A stretch of 64,000 nucleotides of DNA from assembly GCA_022701365.1 (NCBI GenBank), contig JAKUHH010000084.1, positions 372,001-436,000 on the forward strand, read 5' to 3'. The translations under genes were made by a program, and so were the position numbers. Below, piece by piece: positions 10,007 through 20,700 of the stretch. The number at the start of each line of letters is the position of its first letter. Within the stretch, counting starts at the first letter, position 1. Under the pieces are notes generated by a model. That model did not search any database. It was given only the letters and a program-made list of their open reading frames with translations, and was not told the origin of the DNA. The DNA is from Mycocentrospora acerina. Its lineage: Eukaryota > Ascomycota > Dothideomycetes > Pleosporales.

Positions 10007-10333
10007 ATGGTCAAAGCTGTCAGCGGTATGTGATCTCTTCTTATATGTTGCACCCTGCTCTGTAGGATCTCTAACGCATCGCCAGGTACGCTTGTCAAGT
10101 GCGACGCGTCCATCAAAGCCATGCTGGTCGATATTGACAGCAGGAATGGCAACGAATACATCATCGAGGAATTAGATGAAGAGCATCTCTTGGTGAAAAA
10201 TACCAAGATCAACGAACTGAAGGCACGCCTAAACCACGTAAGCATCCGATATTCACGCGCACGTGGTTCAGCTGACAGTTGGTAGATGATGAAGGAACGC
10301 CTGAAAGAGCCAGAGAGCTCGGATTCGGAGTAA
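10007..10333 (+). CDS. TFB5: TFIIH basal transcription and repair factor subunit Tfb5
   Basis: Three exons (10007-10025, 10086-10237, 10286-10333) give a 72-residue protein, the usual size for Tfb5/TTDA. The joined protein begins MVKAVSGTLVKCDASIKAM and contains the family pattern of an alternating beta/alpha fold (MLVDIDSRN, IIEELDEEHLLV, LKARLNH). Tfb5 stabilises the TFIIH core by binding Tfb2/p52 and supports nucleotide excision repair and transcription initiation in the nucleus. The first exon carries only 19 coding bases and the last 48, so the gene is easily missed by frame-based scans. Both introns are 48-60 nt with GT-AG ends. The tail KEPESSDSE is acidic. Confidence 0.92.
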
Positions 10334-10418
10334 AAATTTGCACTGCAGGTGTCCCAAATTGCTACATGCTACTACTCTGCATCAATCTAGTCCGTTGCGC
10401 TTACTCTTACGACCCATC

Positions 10419-10930
10419 CTAAGACATTCCCTTCTTCTGTGCCGCTCCATCCACTGCAGGAACCCACTTAGGCCTGCGTGGCGTAAAAAGCTCAACCTGG
10501 GGACTCAAATTGTCTACGATGCTGGTGTCATCAAGCGTTCCCATCTTCACAACAAGCTTTCCTGGGAATGTGGTTCCTTTGCGCCACATGGTCGATCCAC
10601 AGTCACCGCTAGAATCGTTAGATGAGCTTCTGCAACATCCGAATATCCGAATGCACATACCAGAAGTTGGAGACCATTTCATTGCCGCCGTCTGCGATCT
10701 TTTTGTGCTGTTTGGGGGTTCCCTTGGTGATCTTGAAATTGTCCTCGGAATAAATGCCGTTGGTGGAGTAGGTGGTCCCACTAATCTTTCTGCAGTCCAG
10801 GCAGTGGCAGAGGATCTTTGTTATGTGTCAGTACGTTGAAGGAGCAAGAAAAAGAGCATCATACACCTGCTTCGGCATCACCAGTGACGCTGTAGCGGAC
10901 GTTACCGCATATGCATCCACCTTGAGACAT
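10419..10930 (-). CDS. GFA/CENP-V-fold zinc protein
   Basis: Three exons (10930-10865, 10815-10661, 10608-10419) give 136 residues. The joins restore all zinc motifs of the GFA (glutathione-dependent formaldehyde-activating-like) family: GGCICGNVRY (C6, C8), LCHCLDCRK (C25, C27, C30) and FCGDCGS (C74, C77, the first built across an intron). Members bind two zinc ions with the Mss4-like fold; most fungal copies have no proven substrate, and the formaldehyde role is known only for a few bacterial enzymes. Introns are 49 and 52 nt. It is convergent with TFB5, with 85 bp between the stops. Confidence 0.92.
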
Positions 10931-11720
10931 TATTGCTAGTTAAGTGGGAGAACGGATTGGACGGGTTAAGATATGGGTTTGAAGTATGCGAAAAGGCTTC
11001 CAGTTTGTTCGAGGCTACCTCTACACATCTACGGACTTTATACGTTGGCAACGGTACCCCGCCCTGCTGATCGCCGACTCGACAAAACGTACGACACATT
11101 CTTACTCTATCCCAGCCGTTTTAGCGCTTCCGTAATGACACCGAATCTGATCGTATTCCGCTCATCATACTGTCTGATGGCTCTAGTCCCAAAATTGGCT
11201 GGACGGACGGAAGGCACTGTTAAAGATTATGATGTAGCATGTTGTCTTATTGAGGGGTCGTCCGCCAGGGGTGCTCGTAGACTACGAGTCAAACGCGGTA
11301 CATCAACGGTTGCCTACCTTCCGAGGCGCTATCATGAACGCCAATCTCAATTCCAAATACTTTACTACAGCGTGACAGGCACGAAGATTGGGTGGGTATA
11401 TGCTAAAGAGAGAGTAGCTCGGGAATAGGATGGATACCTGTGTGGTCTAGACGCCATTACAATTGTGTTCTTTACCATGGGTATCGCTTCAGGCCCTAAA
11501 AATAATGGGAGATAGTCTAAACAGATGTAATGTGACGTAGTCGTGCATACGTGAGAAATCGCTACACGTGAACTCGAGACATTTCCGCGTTCGCACTAGA
11601 AGTGACGTGCACCAATATCTCGCGTATCTTTCGCCTGTTTCAGTCTTCCAGGGACATGTAGCTCTGAAATCGACTCCGCCCTACAACAGTATACAATCTC
11701 CCATCCCGCCCTTATTCGCC
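10931..11720. other. Divergent promoter region, no gene recognised
   Basis: The flanking genes diverge, so both promoters lie here. A 151-codon frame at about 10973-11428 has no recognisable content. No repeats were seen. Confidence 0.4.
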
Positions 11721-12227
11721 ATGGCAAATCGCGCAACTCAAAATGTGTGGACGCAGATGAACTACGTCCCGCCCCGCGGCCAATGTAACTTTAAGCAATC
11801 CGTGCTCTCACCACGCTGTCCATGCCTACGCTTCATGCTGCATCCCCTCAAAGCATGTCAATGTTCATTGATCTCTCTTCTTTCTTGGTGTCGCATAACG
11901 ACTCCGTTACTAACATCTCTCCAGTCCTCATCCTCGTACGAATGCGACGGCTGCGCGCACCACGCCTCATTCCATAGCCTGGAGAATAAAACAGAAGACG
12001 AGATTCGCAAGCGTTGGGAACAGGAGGCGCAGGAAAAGGCAGAAAAAGAGCAGGAGAGGCCGAAGAAGAGAGTAAGGGCAATTGAATATAGGCAGCGGGA
12101 AGGGCAGGGAGAGGGTTTATCTAGTGGGGAGATGGGAAGGGGGAGGGCAAATTTGAGGAGAGGAAGGGCAAGAGGAAATATCACAGAGATTGAGGGGGAG
12201 GAACTGGAGGTTGTAGAGGTGGATTGA
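11721..12227 (+). CDS. Hypothetical Cys-rich (zinc-ribbon-like) protein
   Basis: ATG at 11721 in the context CGCCATGG. The conserved-looking core has CNFKQSVLSPRCPCLRF followed by YECDGCAHHASFHSLEN: pairs of Cys plus His that look like a zinc site. The C-terminal half is a charged coiled coil (EDEIRKRWEQEAQEKAEKE) then an Arg/Gly-rich and acidic tail. The frame can be read straight through (168 residues), but a 72-nt intron with a GC donor (11853-11924), a perfect TTACTAAC branch site and a CAG acceptor is likely; removal joins HPLK to SSSSYECDG and gives 144 residues. I do not know the function. Confidence 0.7.
   Translation: MANRATQNVWTQMNYVPPRGQCNFKQSVLSPRCPCLRFMLHPLKACQCSLISLLSWCRITTPLLTSLQSSSSYECDGCAHHASFHSLENKTEDEIRKRWEQEAQEKAEKEQERPKKRVRAIEYRQREGQGEGLSSGEMGRGRANLRRGRARGNITEIEGEELEVVEVD
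11853..11924 (+). other. Putative GC-AG intron, 72 nt
   Basis: It begins GCATGT and ends TCTCCAG. TTACTAAC, an ideal fungal branch site, lies about 12 nt before the acceptor. Length is a multiple of three and no stop falls in frame, so retention would insert 24 residues without breaking the protein. No in-phase GT donor fits the conserved protein join. Confidence 0.6.
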
Positions 12228-12602
12228 GTGGGGTTGTAGGGTGTCGGCCATGTATTGTTGTGAGGGCGTTTGGGATGTTTGATTGCGTATGATACCCCCA
12301 GGAATTGGTGTTTAGGGCACGTTTTAGTCGCGCGTATATGAGAGAGATGTTTTGGTGCAAATTCACAAGGCAGGCAGAGCTTTATCAGGCCCATATATGG
12401 CCATTGTATTAGCTGTGATACTCACCTTCAGACGTCTGCCAAGACATGACTCGCGTGAGCTTCACCATTGAAGGTTCGCCCTGTCTTCCTTCTCTCCACT
12501 TGGGCTTCCCTCACAACATGGCACAGCGCACCTTCCCTCAACAATAACTGCATATCCCTCCCTTTGACGGAGCGAATAACCTCTACCTCTCTTCCACCGA
12601 AA
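12228..12602. promoter_or_regulatory. Intergenic and MED1 5' region
   Basis: It contains the 3' flank of the Cys-rich gene and the promoter and leader of MED1. The MED1 frame is open back to 12468, but only through non-ATG codons. The last 100 nt before the ATG are pyrimidine-rich, as is common upstream of fungal starts. Confidence 0.4.
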
Positions 12603-14732
12603 ATGGCGACTCCCACTCCGTCTTCTAAAACACCATCCGGGCACCTCCCCGCCTTCTCTTCGCCGGCTCCCCGCAGCGTCCCCCATACAGGCAATCTCGG
12701 CATGATGAACTATGATTCACCAGCAGTGCTTAACATGCTCCACGAGGGAGGTGTGGGCATGGGCATAAGCATGAGTGGGCTGGGCATGTCGCAGCTGGGC
12801 CTCAGCGCAAGCTCCATTGGGCGCGCAGACGAGGCGGAGAGGACGCGTCGGCTGCATATGATCCTGGACACTCTGAAGGAGAAGCCAGGACGCGTCAGCG
12901 AGGAGGGTTTGCTGGCGCTGTGCAAGAGACTTGGCATAGACATCCATCCAGGCGACAAGGCACACGCGTATATGCTGGTTATTGGGGACAATGCAGTGTG
13001 CGATGTGTCCTTCACCAATGATGAAATCGCGACAGTAGACTTGCAGACAGGTCTGGATGGTGAACAACCTGAGCTGAATTTTGGTGCGGCGGGCTCTGAG
13101 ATTCTCGTACGCAGCTTGAAGCCCCTTCCTGGGCAAAGCAAGATCAACGTCACACTCGAGCGATTTGCAGGGAACTTGGAGAAATTGTTAACTCTGGACA
13201 AGCTGAGTGCGCCGCAGAATGGTGGGGTCAGTTGCTATGATGCGATCGCGGGTGTGTATACAAGTCTACGGAGACTATTCGAGCATGAGAAGAAAATGGC
13301 GCTTGCTGTCATGGAAGCAAATGCTCCGCACAAGGACCACAAAGCGGAAAGAGAAATACTGTGCAAGAAGAGCGGGCGCCCACGGCTGAACGGAGGGTCG
13401 TGCTTGGGATTGAGTCTGGAGTATTGGATGGACAGACGGCACATCATACCAAAATCGCGACTGGCACAACCTGTATCTGAAAAAGGCAAGGAAAAGGAGG
13501 ACGGTGACGCCCAAGTACTGCCAACATATCCTGAAGACGACGACACTACGACCAACAAAATGTACTCCCTGACCATAGAATGCGAGTCCTCGCCCTCCGC
13601 CCTGTTCACACCAATCCGCATATCCTCATCTTGGGTCAGCGACGCCATTGAAAAGCCCGCGGACGCAAACGACACAAACGCCTCTCTTGATACGATCCTA
13701 CTGAATGCCCCATCAATAGATTGGCTTGAGCCGAAACCAACGTACCTAGAGCCTGCCGCCAATACCGACGCAATGCATCTCGACTCCGCCCCAGGCCGCT
13801 TACCCAATATACGTTTCGTCGCCAGATTCAACCCTCCACTTATTGTCCCGCTCACTATATATATGCAGCTGTACCAATCCATAGGCATCGAACCACGACC
13901 TGAAGAGTTCAGGGCGACGACATTTGTTGGCTTGGCGCTGAGGCCTGGGGAGGTGGATCCAGGCATGACGAGCACGGGCGGTGGGACACACGAGGTCCGG
14001 GCTTCGAGGACGGTCCTCGTTGTTGACAAAGAGGGGAAAACAAAGCATCGACGACACGACATGAGTTTGTACGTTCCAAAAATGGAGTACAGCTGCATGC
14101 TCGAGAGCCTGCCGTTTGCGCACCCCAAGCAAATTGTCGAGATGCTACCCGTGTTGCGACAATACGCATGCATGACTAGTCTCCTGCAATCATCCTTCTG
14201 CGAAGCCCCACCCACGCCCACACCCACACCGCAGCACCAACCCAAAACGGAAGAAGCACATGAAGAAAAATCCAGCGACACCCTCCAACTCGACCTAACA
14301 CTCTCTTACACGCCGCCCTCCCCCCGCCTAACCCTCCACGTCCCACACCCCTCGTCATCCTTGTCGTCGCCTCTTCCTCCAGCGACAACAACACCAACAC
14401 CAGCAGAACTATCCTCCCTCCTCTCCACCCTCCTCTCCCCAACCCCCACATCCTCGCATCCCCCATTAACACTCACTCTCTCCATCCTCCCCAACGCCGA
14501 CCTCGCCGTCTCGGACCAAAACATCCTCCCGCTCCTCCCCACGCTGCAATCAACAGCCAAGGAAGCAGGCAACGTGGGCGTGGATGTGGACATGGAGCGA
14601 GTGGAAGCTGCAGAGCGGCGGGTCCGAAGGCTAGGCCAGGGACTAGAAGTCTGTGGCGATTTGGGGGTTTGGGGCGAGTGGCTGAGGCGCGAGGTTGTCA
14701 AGGGTGGGGTGGGGGGTTCAGAGGGGAATTGA
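12603..14732 (+). CDS. MED1: Mediator complex subunit 1 (fungal Med1)
   Basis: A single exon of 709 residues; the first ATG of the frame (MATPTPSSKTPSG) was chosen. Residues about 70-130 hold the helical start of the Med1 domain (RRLHMILDTLKEKPGRVSEE, LCKRLGIDI); further conserved blocks follow at about 150-270, including NFGAAGSEILVRSL and YDAIAGVYTSLRRLFEHE, and LSLEYWMDRRHI near 283. A Pro/Thr/Ser-rich region at about 530-610 precedes a short helical end. Med1 belongs to the middle module of Mediator, which links transcription factors to RNA polymerase II in the nucleus. Sequence is poorly conserved in this family, but the block order fits. Convergent with glutamine synthetase. Confidence 0.88.
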   Translation: MATPTPSSKTPSGHLPAFSSPAPRSVPHTGNLGMMNYDSPAVLNMLHEGGVGMGISMSGLGMSQLGLSASSIGRADEAERTRRLHMILDTLKEKPGRVSEEGLLALCKRLGIDIHPGDKAHAYMLVIGDNAVCDVSFTNDEIATVDLQTGLDGEQPELNFGAAGSEILVRSLKPLPGQSKINVTLERFAGNLEKLLTLDKLSAPQNGGVSCYDAIAGVYTSLRRLFEHEKKMALAVMEANAPHKDHKAEREILCKKSGRPRLNGGSCLGLSLEYWMDRRHIIPKSRLAQPVSEKGKEKEDGDAQVLPTYPEDDDTTTNKMYSLTIECESSPSALFTPIRISSSWVSDAIEKPADANDTNASLDTILLNAPSIDWLEPKPTYLEPAANTDAMHLDSAPGRLPNIRFVARFNPPLIVPLTIYMQLYQSIGIEPRPEEFRATTFVGLALRPGEVDPGMTSTGGGTHEVRASRTVLVVDKEGKTKHRRHDMSLYVPKMEYSCMLESLPFAHPKQIVEMLPVLRQYACMTSLLQSSFCEAPPTPTPTPQHQPKTEEAHEEKSSDTLQLDLTLSYTPPSPRLTLHVPHPSSSLSSPLPPATTTPTPAELSSLLSTLLSPTPTSSHPPLTLTLSILPNADLAVSDQNILPLLPTLQSTAKEAGNVGVDVDMERVEAAERRVRRLGQGLEVCGDLGVWGEWLRREVVKGGVGGSEGN

Positions 14733-14952
14733 GTATATTAAATAACATGTATTGGAATCTTTTTTTTTAAAATAGAATCATCGCCATCATCAAAATCTGT
14801 TATTATTATTTATTTGATGTTGATTACATGTTCCCAAAAAAAAACACTAAAACTTGAAAGTAATTAAGGTCTGTCAGCGTTCTTGCATGATTTTTCCCTC
14901 AGAAACAACTCTTCTTGTTTTGTTTTTTGTTTTTCGGAGAGTTGTTTTTTTT

Positions 14953-14956
<4 letters not shown>

Positions 14957-14988
<32 letters not shown>
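14957..14988. repeat. (AG)n microsatellite
   Basis: An almost perfect AG dinucleotide run of about 15 units, followed by an AGAAGAAG purine tract. Confidence 0.9.
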
Positions 14989-14990
<2 letters not shown>

Positions 14991-15547
14991 AGAAGAAGAA
15001 GAAAATGGGACGAGTATTACTTTGACTTTTTCACTACTTGACCTGACTTTATTCACTTCATCATCATCATCATCATATTTTTGTAATTAAAAAAAAATCT
15101 TAGTAAAAAATTAGTAACTTGGGAAAAAAAATGTGTTTTGTCTTGTTTTCGTTTCACCAACATAATTCAAGAAGATATTTTTTTTTTCAAATTAATATAT
15201 TCCATTCGTTCATTGATTCATTTCATCCATCAATAGCTCTAGAGTAAACTATCGAATCCATCTGCTTCTCTCTGTCTTTTCTTTTAGACCTATTGGTTTT
15301 GGTCTGGTCCATCCGTCCATCCATGCAAAAAAATAATAAAAAAAGGTGTCTTGCCTCCGCGTCGCATCGCATCGCGTCGCATCGCACACAATGGAGGGAG
15401 GGAGGCAAGGTGGGGTATGACACATACATATGAGTGTGTGTTTGTTTGTTTGTTTGTTAGAAGTGTGAGAGATGATGATGATGATGATTGGGAGAGAGTA
15501 AAGTGGCAATAGAGGGAGGTGTATAGTTGGTGTATGAGTGAGTGTCA

Positions 15548-15550
<3 letters not shown>

Positions 15551-15586
<36 letters not shown>

Positions 15587-15587
15587 A
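15551..15587. repeat. (CAA)n microsatellite
   Basis: About 12 perfect CAA units. On the minus strand, in the presumed 3' untranslated region of glutamine synthetase, it reads (TTG)n. Confidence 0.9.
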
Positions 15588-15757
15588 TAGGGCAACGAAT
15601 AAATCGTAGCCCACACATCACCAACCATTGTTAAAAAAAAAAGGCCAGCTAGGCTAGTCATCTAAATAAAAGGGCGCAACAACGACAATAATTATTTTGT
15701 CATGATCTAAGATAGAAAAAAGGGGGTATGAACAGAGGTAGAAAACAAACACCGCGC

Positions 15758-17404
15758 CTATTGCTTGGCTGCGGGGATGCTTTCCGACTCCGTCTCTCCG
15801 GCATGTGTGGCAAACTCGGCAATATCCGCACCGTCGACCTTGCCGAACATGGTCTCGGCAATGATGGCGGTGATCTGGTATGGGTCACCGTTGGATGCCG
15901 GGCGGCGGTCCTCAAAGTAGCCCTTGTTTTCCGCTGCGACGGCGCGGGGAATGCGGACCGAGGAGCCGCGGTTGGCGACGCCCCAGGTGAACTTGTCGTA
16001 CGAGGCTGTCTCGTGCTTGCCAGTCATGCGCAGCTGGTTGTCGGAGCCGTAGACGGCCATGTGTTCTGCCTGGCGGCCAGCGAGCTTCTCCATGGCGGCC
16101 TCGATGGCCTTCATGCCACCCTCGGCACGTGTCTCCTTGGTGGAGACGTTGGTGTGCAGACCGGCACCGTTCCAGTCACCAGGAATGGGCTTGGGCGCAA
16201 ATGTGACCTTGACGCCAAACTCCTCAGCAACACGGTGCAGGATGAAGCGGGACATCCAGAGCTGGTCGCCCAACTCGACGTCATCGCAGGGGCCAACTTG
16301 GTACTCCCACTGAGCGGGCATGACCTCGGCGTTGGTGCCCGAGATGTTGATGTTGGCGAACAGGCAGGCCTTGTAGTGGGCCTCGACAATGTCACGGCAG
16401 AAAACCTTGCCGGTACCGACACCACAGTAGTAGGGGCCCTGGGGACCGGGGTAGCCGTTCTTGGGCCAGCCGTATGGCCAGTTGGTCTCGTCGAGAAGGG
16501 TGTACTCCTGCTCAAGACCGAACCAGAACTCGTGCTCGGCGTGCTTCTTGAAGATAAGAGCCGCGTCGTGGCGGAAGTTGTACGAGTTGGGCTTTCCATC
16601 CGACATGTATGTCTCGCACATGACGAGGATGTTGTCGCCTAGACGGAACGGATCGGGGTAGTAGGCCACGGGGCGCAGGTAGACATCCGAGTTCTCGCCG
16701 GGCGCCTGGCCTGTCGACGAGCCGTCGAAATTCCATTCTGGGAGCTGCGAAACATCTGTGACCTTCTTGTCGAGCGTCTGCCATGCCAGTCAGTATGCGT
16801 TGCTTGGGAACACGTGCTGTGTTGTGTTTGTTGCGGGGTAGTTTTGCGGGTGCCTTATCGCGAGGGGGAGGGGGGCGATAAGGAAGGAACGCCAAAACCA
16901 TGCATTCAGCCACCGCAGCCGATCTACGGTGCAGGATGAGGTCACATCGGACGACCAGCCTCGACGCGACCTGCAAAAGTGCCGCGCACGCCCTTGGCTG
17001 TGGCAGTCCATGTTGCCGAGTGGACGGGGACAAAGCTCAGGACTTGCAAGCTCGGCAGTCCACCCCGGCACAAATGCCATGGCGTGTCGTATGCGCAGGG
17101 CGTGCGTAGTGGTGTGTCATGAACCAAGGTATGAAAATTGCTCACCTTTGATTTTGAGCGAAGACCGTTTTGGCCGTCAATCCACACGTACTCGGCAATG
17201 ACCTTGCCGTTCTGGGGGAGGTTGAGGTATTTTTGGAGCTGCAAATAACGCATTAGTCGAGCATTCGTGTTGGCACGCGATCAGGTACGGGGGCTTACGT
17301 TGGCCGTGTTGGAGATGATTGTTGATGTTGCCTGCAGAGCCTGTTAGCATTTCTGTCCCGCCCCTGGCCAATTGGCGTGTTGCTGGCGCCGTGGGACCTA
17401 CCAT
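15758..17404 (-). CDS. glnA: Glutamine synthetase (eukaryotic type II)
   Basis: Four coding exons: 17404-17402 (ATG only), 17331-17299, 17238-17146 and 16777-15758; introns of 70, 60 and 368 nt. The 382-residue protein starts MATSTIISNTANLQKYLNL and carries the GS hallmarks: WIDG, LPEWNFDGSSTGQ, glutamate-rich active-site strands (EFWFGLEQEYTLL), the ATP/ammonia-site block KPIPGDWNGAG and NRGSSVRIPR. It makes glutamine from glutamate, ammonium and ATP in the cytosol as a homo-oligomer. It was started at the ATG-only exon because the next exon supplies the conserved N-terminus without its own Met. Four GATA elements lie 195-357 nt upstream, consistent with AreA/NIT2-type nitrogen control. The tail after residue about 360 is variable. 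Confidence 0.96.
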
Positions 17405-17544
17405 GGCTGCGGTTGTGTGTGTGTGATGGAGCTTGGGGAAGCCGGATAGATGGTGTCTGGCGGTCGAGAGATGACAGATGTATGTCGGTGGAGGAGGAGG
17501 GAGTGGTGAATGAGGGGAGTCGAGGAAATAACTGGGGGCCGGCT

Positions 17545-17556
17545 TATTATATAAGT
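17545..17556 (-). promoter_or_regulatory. TATA-like element of glutamine synthetase
   Basis: The minus strand reads CTTATATAATAA about 140 nt upstream of the ATG at 17404. Position and sequence suit a core promoter element; transcription start is not known. Confidence 0.45.
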
Positions 17557-17598
17557 CCTGGCTCTCTTCTCCCTCTCGGTCAGGGCGGGTCTTTGGTC

Positions 17599-17761
17599 AG
17601 ATAATCCCTGGGCCAAGAGGCGCTCGCCGGACTGCACCCGTGGGATGAGGAAGCCATGCAGCGCAATCAGTCGTCGCCCGCGCCAAAGGATGCAGCCCAC
17701 TATCTAGCTTCCGCCATTGCCCTTGAACCGGGACCGCGCTTGTCAAGGTGCTGATAGATAG
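17599..17761 (-). promoter_or_regulatory. Cluster of four GATA sites upstream of glutamine synthetase
   Basis: HGATAR elements: AGATAA at 17599-17604, AGATAG (minus strand of CTATCT) at 17700-17705, and the overlapping TGATAG and AGATAG at 17752-17761. This is the binding form of AreA/NIT2 GATA factors, which need at least two close sites. The distance of 195-357 nt from the start codon fits an activator region. Binding is inferred. Confidence 0.5.
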
Positions 17762-20700
17762 CCAGGGAGGCACGGATAGCACAGCTGCACATGGCTTCAC
17801 AAGTGTCTGGCACGTCTGCGCGACAGACCGAGCGCTCTCACGGCTGTAGCAACACGATGTGCCGGTTGGCTGCGGCCCCGGCTGAGCCCCAGCTCGATCC
17901 GACTTTGACCGCGTTGTGCCTGGAAAGCGTCGCCAGTCATTACTAAATTTATACATCCATACCAAGGAATTGGTCATATCCCTCAATTCGCCCCAGCCCA
18001 TCTTGCCTTGCATCGCACACACCGCCGCATCCTCCCCCAGGTACCATGTTCCGCTCGCCGCTATCAGCAGCCTGTCTTGCATTTTGCCGTGGCTTGGGCT
18101 GGTGACTGTTGCATACGGAGAAACTTGCAGCCATGTGAACATGCATACGTTCGTTGCACCTGCAGCTTCATGCACTTGGAAAACTAGAGGGGCCTGATGC
18201 GATAAGACGACCTGCACAGCCAATCGACGATGCTCCGACTAGCATTACGCCGCCGTCGTCTACCATTGCCTACCGCCGTTTTGTGATTGTCAGGTCGAGT
18301 CCACATCCGAAGCTAGCATTCACACTCGACCGACTGCCCGTCATGGTCGGGTTGACAGTCGCGTGCCTGGTGGCGAAGCGTCTCACCTAAGCTCAGAGCA
18401 TACCTTCATAGACGCCCAACTCGAGGTGCCGAGCTCGGGGTGGAGCTGAGAAAATAATAGTAATAATGCCAACTATAAAAATAATAATAAAACAAGAATT
18501 AAAAAACGCTCAGCTCAACAGTGGAGTTGTCCTGTCCAACAGTGGAGGCCTTCCGCGCCAGAACCCCAAAAGAACAATCCACCCTGTCGTAATGCTCCGC
18601 AATTCTCCTGCGGCCTGCAGGGCGTACCAAACCCGCCCAGATAGAGAGACCCGCAGAGTATCTACAACGAATTGCAGCCGCCGCATATGTCAAACCCTTC
18701 TGTGATTGCAAGCCGTTGCTCGCTTTCCCCAGACTGTCCCTCGCGCCAAAAACCCCACGGCCATGAGCAACGACGCCTGGCTGGGAAATAAAAACCCGCA
18801 GGCGATGTCGGAACCAGAATATCGCGCAAACGTAGCTTGTTGAAGATGTTGGGGTGCGGCGGAGCGGGCTGGCCATAGTCACGCCAAGCTACCGGACCCC
18901 TGTCACGCAAGATAAGGTGTTACTCGATGCACAAACGTAATGCCCGCCGCTTCTGAGCCCTGTGAGCCTTGCTGTCTACTGACCCACGCAGCGTCGCCAT
19001 TTGACAATTGGGGAACAGATTCCATCTTGTAATCTTCACAGTCCATGCCAAAAAGTCCAAAACATCAATCAGCACAAGTTTTCGACGTTGAGATAGGCAT
19101 GTGCGGCATCATAACCGCATTGGGGCAAGGCCAACGTGCGGCAGGGAGGTTGAAATATGCTTAAATCTGCCCCAGATTGACGCTCCGCTGACAAAGGGAC
19201 CTCATCTCTCTGGCTCAGAGCAGTCGTCTTGACCGTTGGGTGAGCTATCGGACCGCGGCCTGCCTCGCACGTATGGTGCGTTCCATAGGGTCCTCTTATC
19301 TCCTTGCAACCACGCCCGTAACCTTTCTTTTCCACTGGGCTCGTTCAACCACGCGAGACCGTACCTTGACTCGTCTTTCCAGGTAGCGAGAGGTTCCTGC
19401 ATGAAGGGAAATCGATCCAATCGTTTCGAGCCTCCCCCCCTTTCACCATGTGTCGCTTCACCGCTCAGCATCTCTTGGCCGACCATCGCTCCTGTGTGGC
19501 CCTCCGCGCCTGAATCGACGTGATGATGATGACGTGCAGAACCGTGTGCTCCTGGTGGGGTGGCGACCACGGGTGTACCTGCAGTAGGTGGGTGTGGAGA
19601 ATGGGCTGTGCTCAACACCGAGCTCGGGAAGAGGCGGAAACCTTGGGATGCGGCTGGTCGCTGGGCACTAGGCTTTCAAGGACGATGCCAGTCGCGGGAC
19701 GGTCTGGGGTAGTCTTATCAAAGCTGAGAGCGCTGTCGTGTCTGAGTCCCTCGATGGTGCCCTCTGTGCAGCCTCATTCTCGTGTTAGTAATCAGGACCG
19801 TCAACCGCTCACCACGATATATCCATTAGGTGCACTGCAACACCCCTCCATCCTCAAAACGTCCCGCAGTCAAGTTGTGGCAGAGATGATTTTTTTCGTG
19901 TCGTGACTTGACGATCCAATGAGCAGTATTTATACCCGTGCCAGCGAAGCCAGCGACAACTTTCTTACAATTCTATTATTGTGTTTCATATGGAGATCAC
20001 CAACATTTTGTAACCGTCTCAGCCGGGCTCTACAAAGGATCATTGATCGCTGAGTAGAAGGGCTTAGCGTGTAGGTGAGACCGGCATGAGGCGATACAAC
20101 CATAGGCCATGTCGGTGATAGCGTGCCTCTGATCTGGCTAACCGGCTCGAGCAACCTTCGACATGGCAGATGCTGCTGATTGGGCGGCCAATACTCAACA
20201 TACGGACATGCAGGATGAATAAATCTCAAGCACACCACGTGACAATGGCTTGGAGGTATCCGTGCGACAGCCATCGATTTTCTTCGTCGCCATGATTTGT
20301 TCATCCACTCCAAGCAGTTGATGAACCTCAGGTTGGCCTCCTGACGAGTATCTCCACGTCGGTAGTGCAGTGCTAATGTGTTCTGCCGGCAGCATCCGAA
20401 GACTTGGCTCGTGATACTACAATATGCTACGGGCACACTGGAGACTCATGAGCTGCCCGCCAAATTTAAGCTGAGTAGAATGTCGATATTGCGAGAATGT
20501 TTCCTTGGCTTTTTTTTACACGTCTAAATTTTGATGCCGGCGGATCCGCTTCCGCCGCGTGTCCGGCAATTGTACCGAAAAAAACGTCAGGAAGAGTCGA
20601 ATGTGCGGGATACACAATCAGATTGTCTTGCAACAATGTGGCCCAAACATTGTCTGAGATTGGTAAGATTGGTAAGAACAACGCCGGTCCTGGAAACACA

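Larger units (their letters stand above)
14733..15757. other. Microsatellite-rich region between convergent genes
   Basis: This kilobase contains the 3' ends of MED1 (plus) and glutamine synthetase (minus). It is packed with simple repeats: runs of T or A of 8 or more, (AG)n at about 14957-14988, (CAT)n at about 15060-15076, (GTTT)n at about 15437-15458, (GAT)n at about 15472-15488 and (CAA)n at 15551-15587. No coding potential is seen. Confidence 0.7.

Noticed and set aside
10973..11428. 151-codon plus-strand frame
   Set aside because: No recognisable motif, no ATG in good context and it lies in a divergent promoter interval.
13235..14281. 348-codon open frame antisense to MED1
   Set aside because: It overlaps the well-supported MED1 exon completely; its content (Ser/Cys/Arg-rich, no domain) is that of a shadow frame.
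17597..18223. 208-codon minus-strand frame upstream of glutamine synthetase
   Set aside because: No conserved blocks, no splice context and random composition. It covers the GATA/TATA promoter area.
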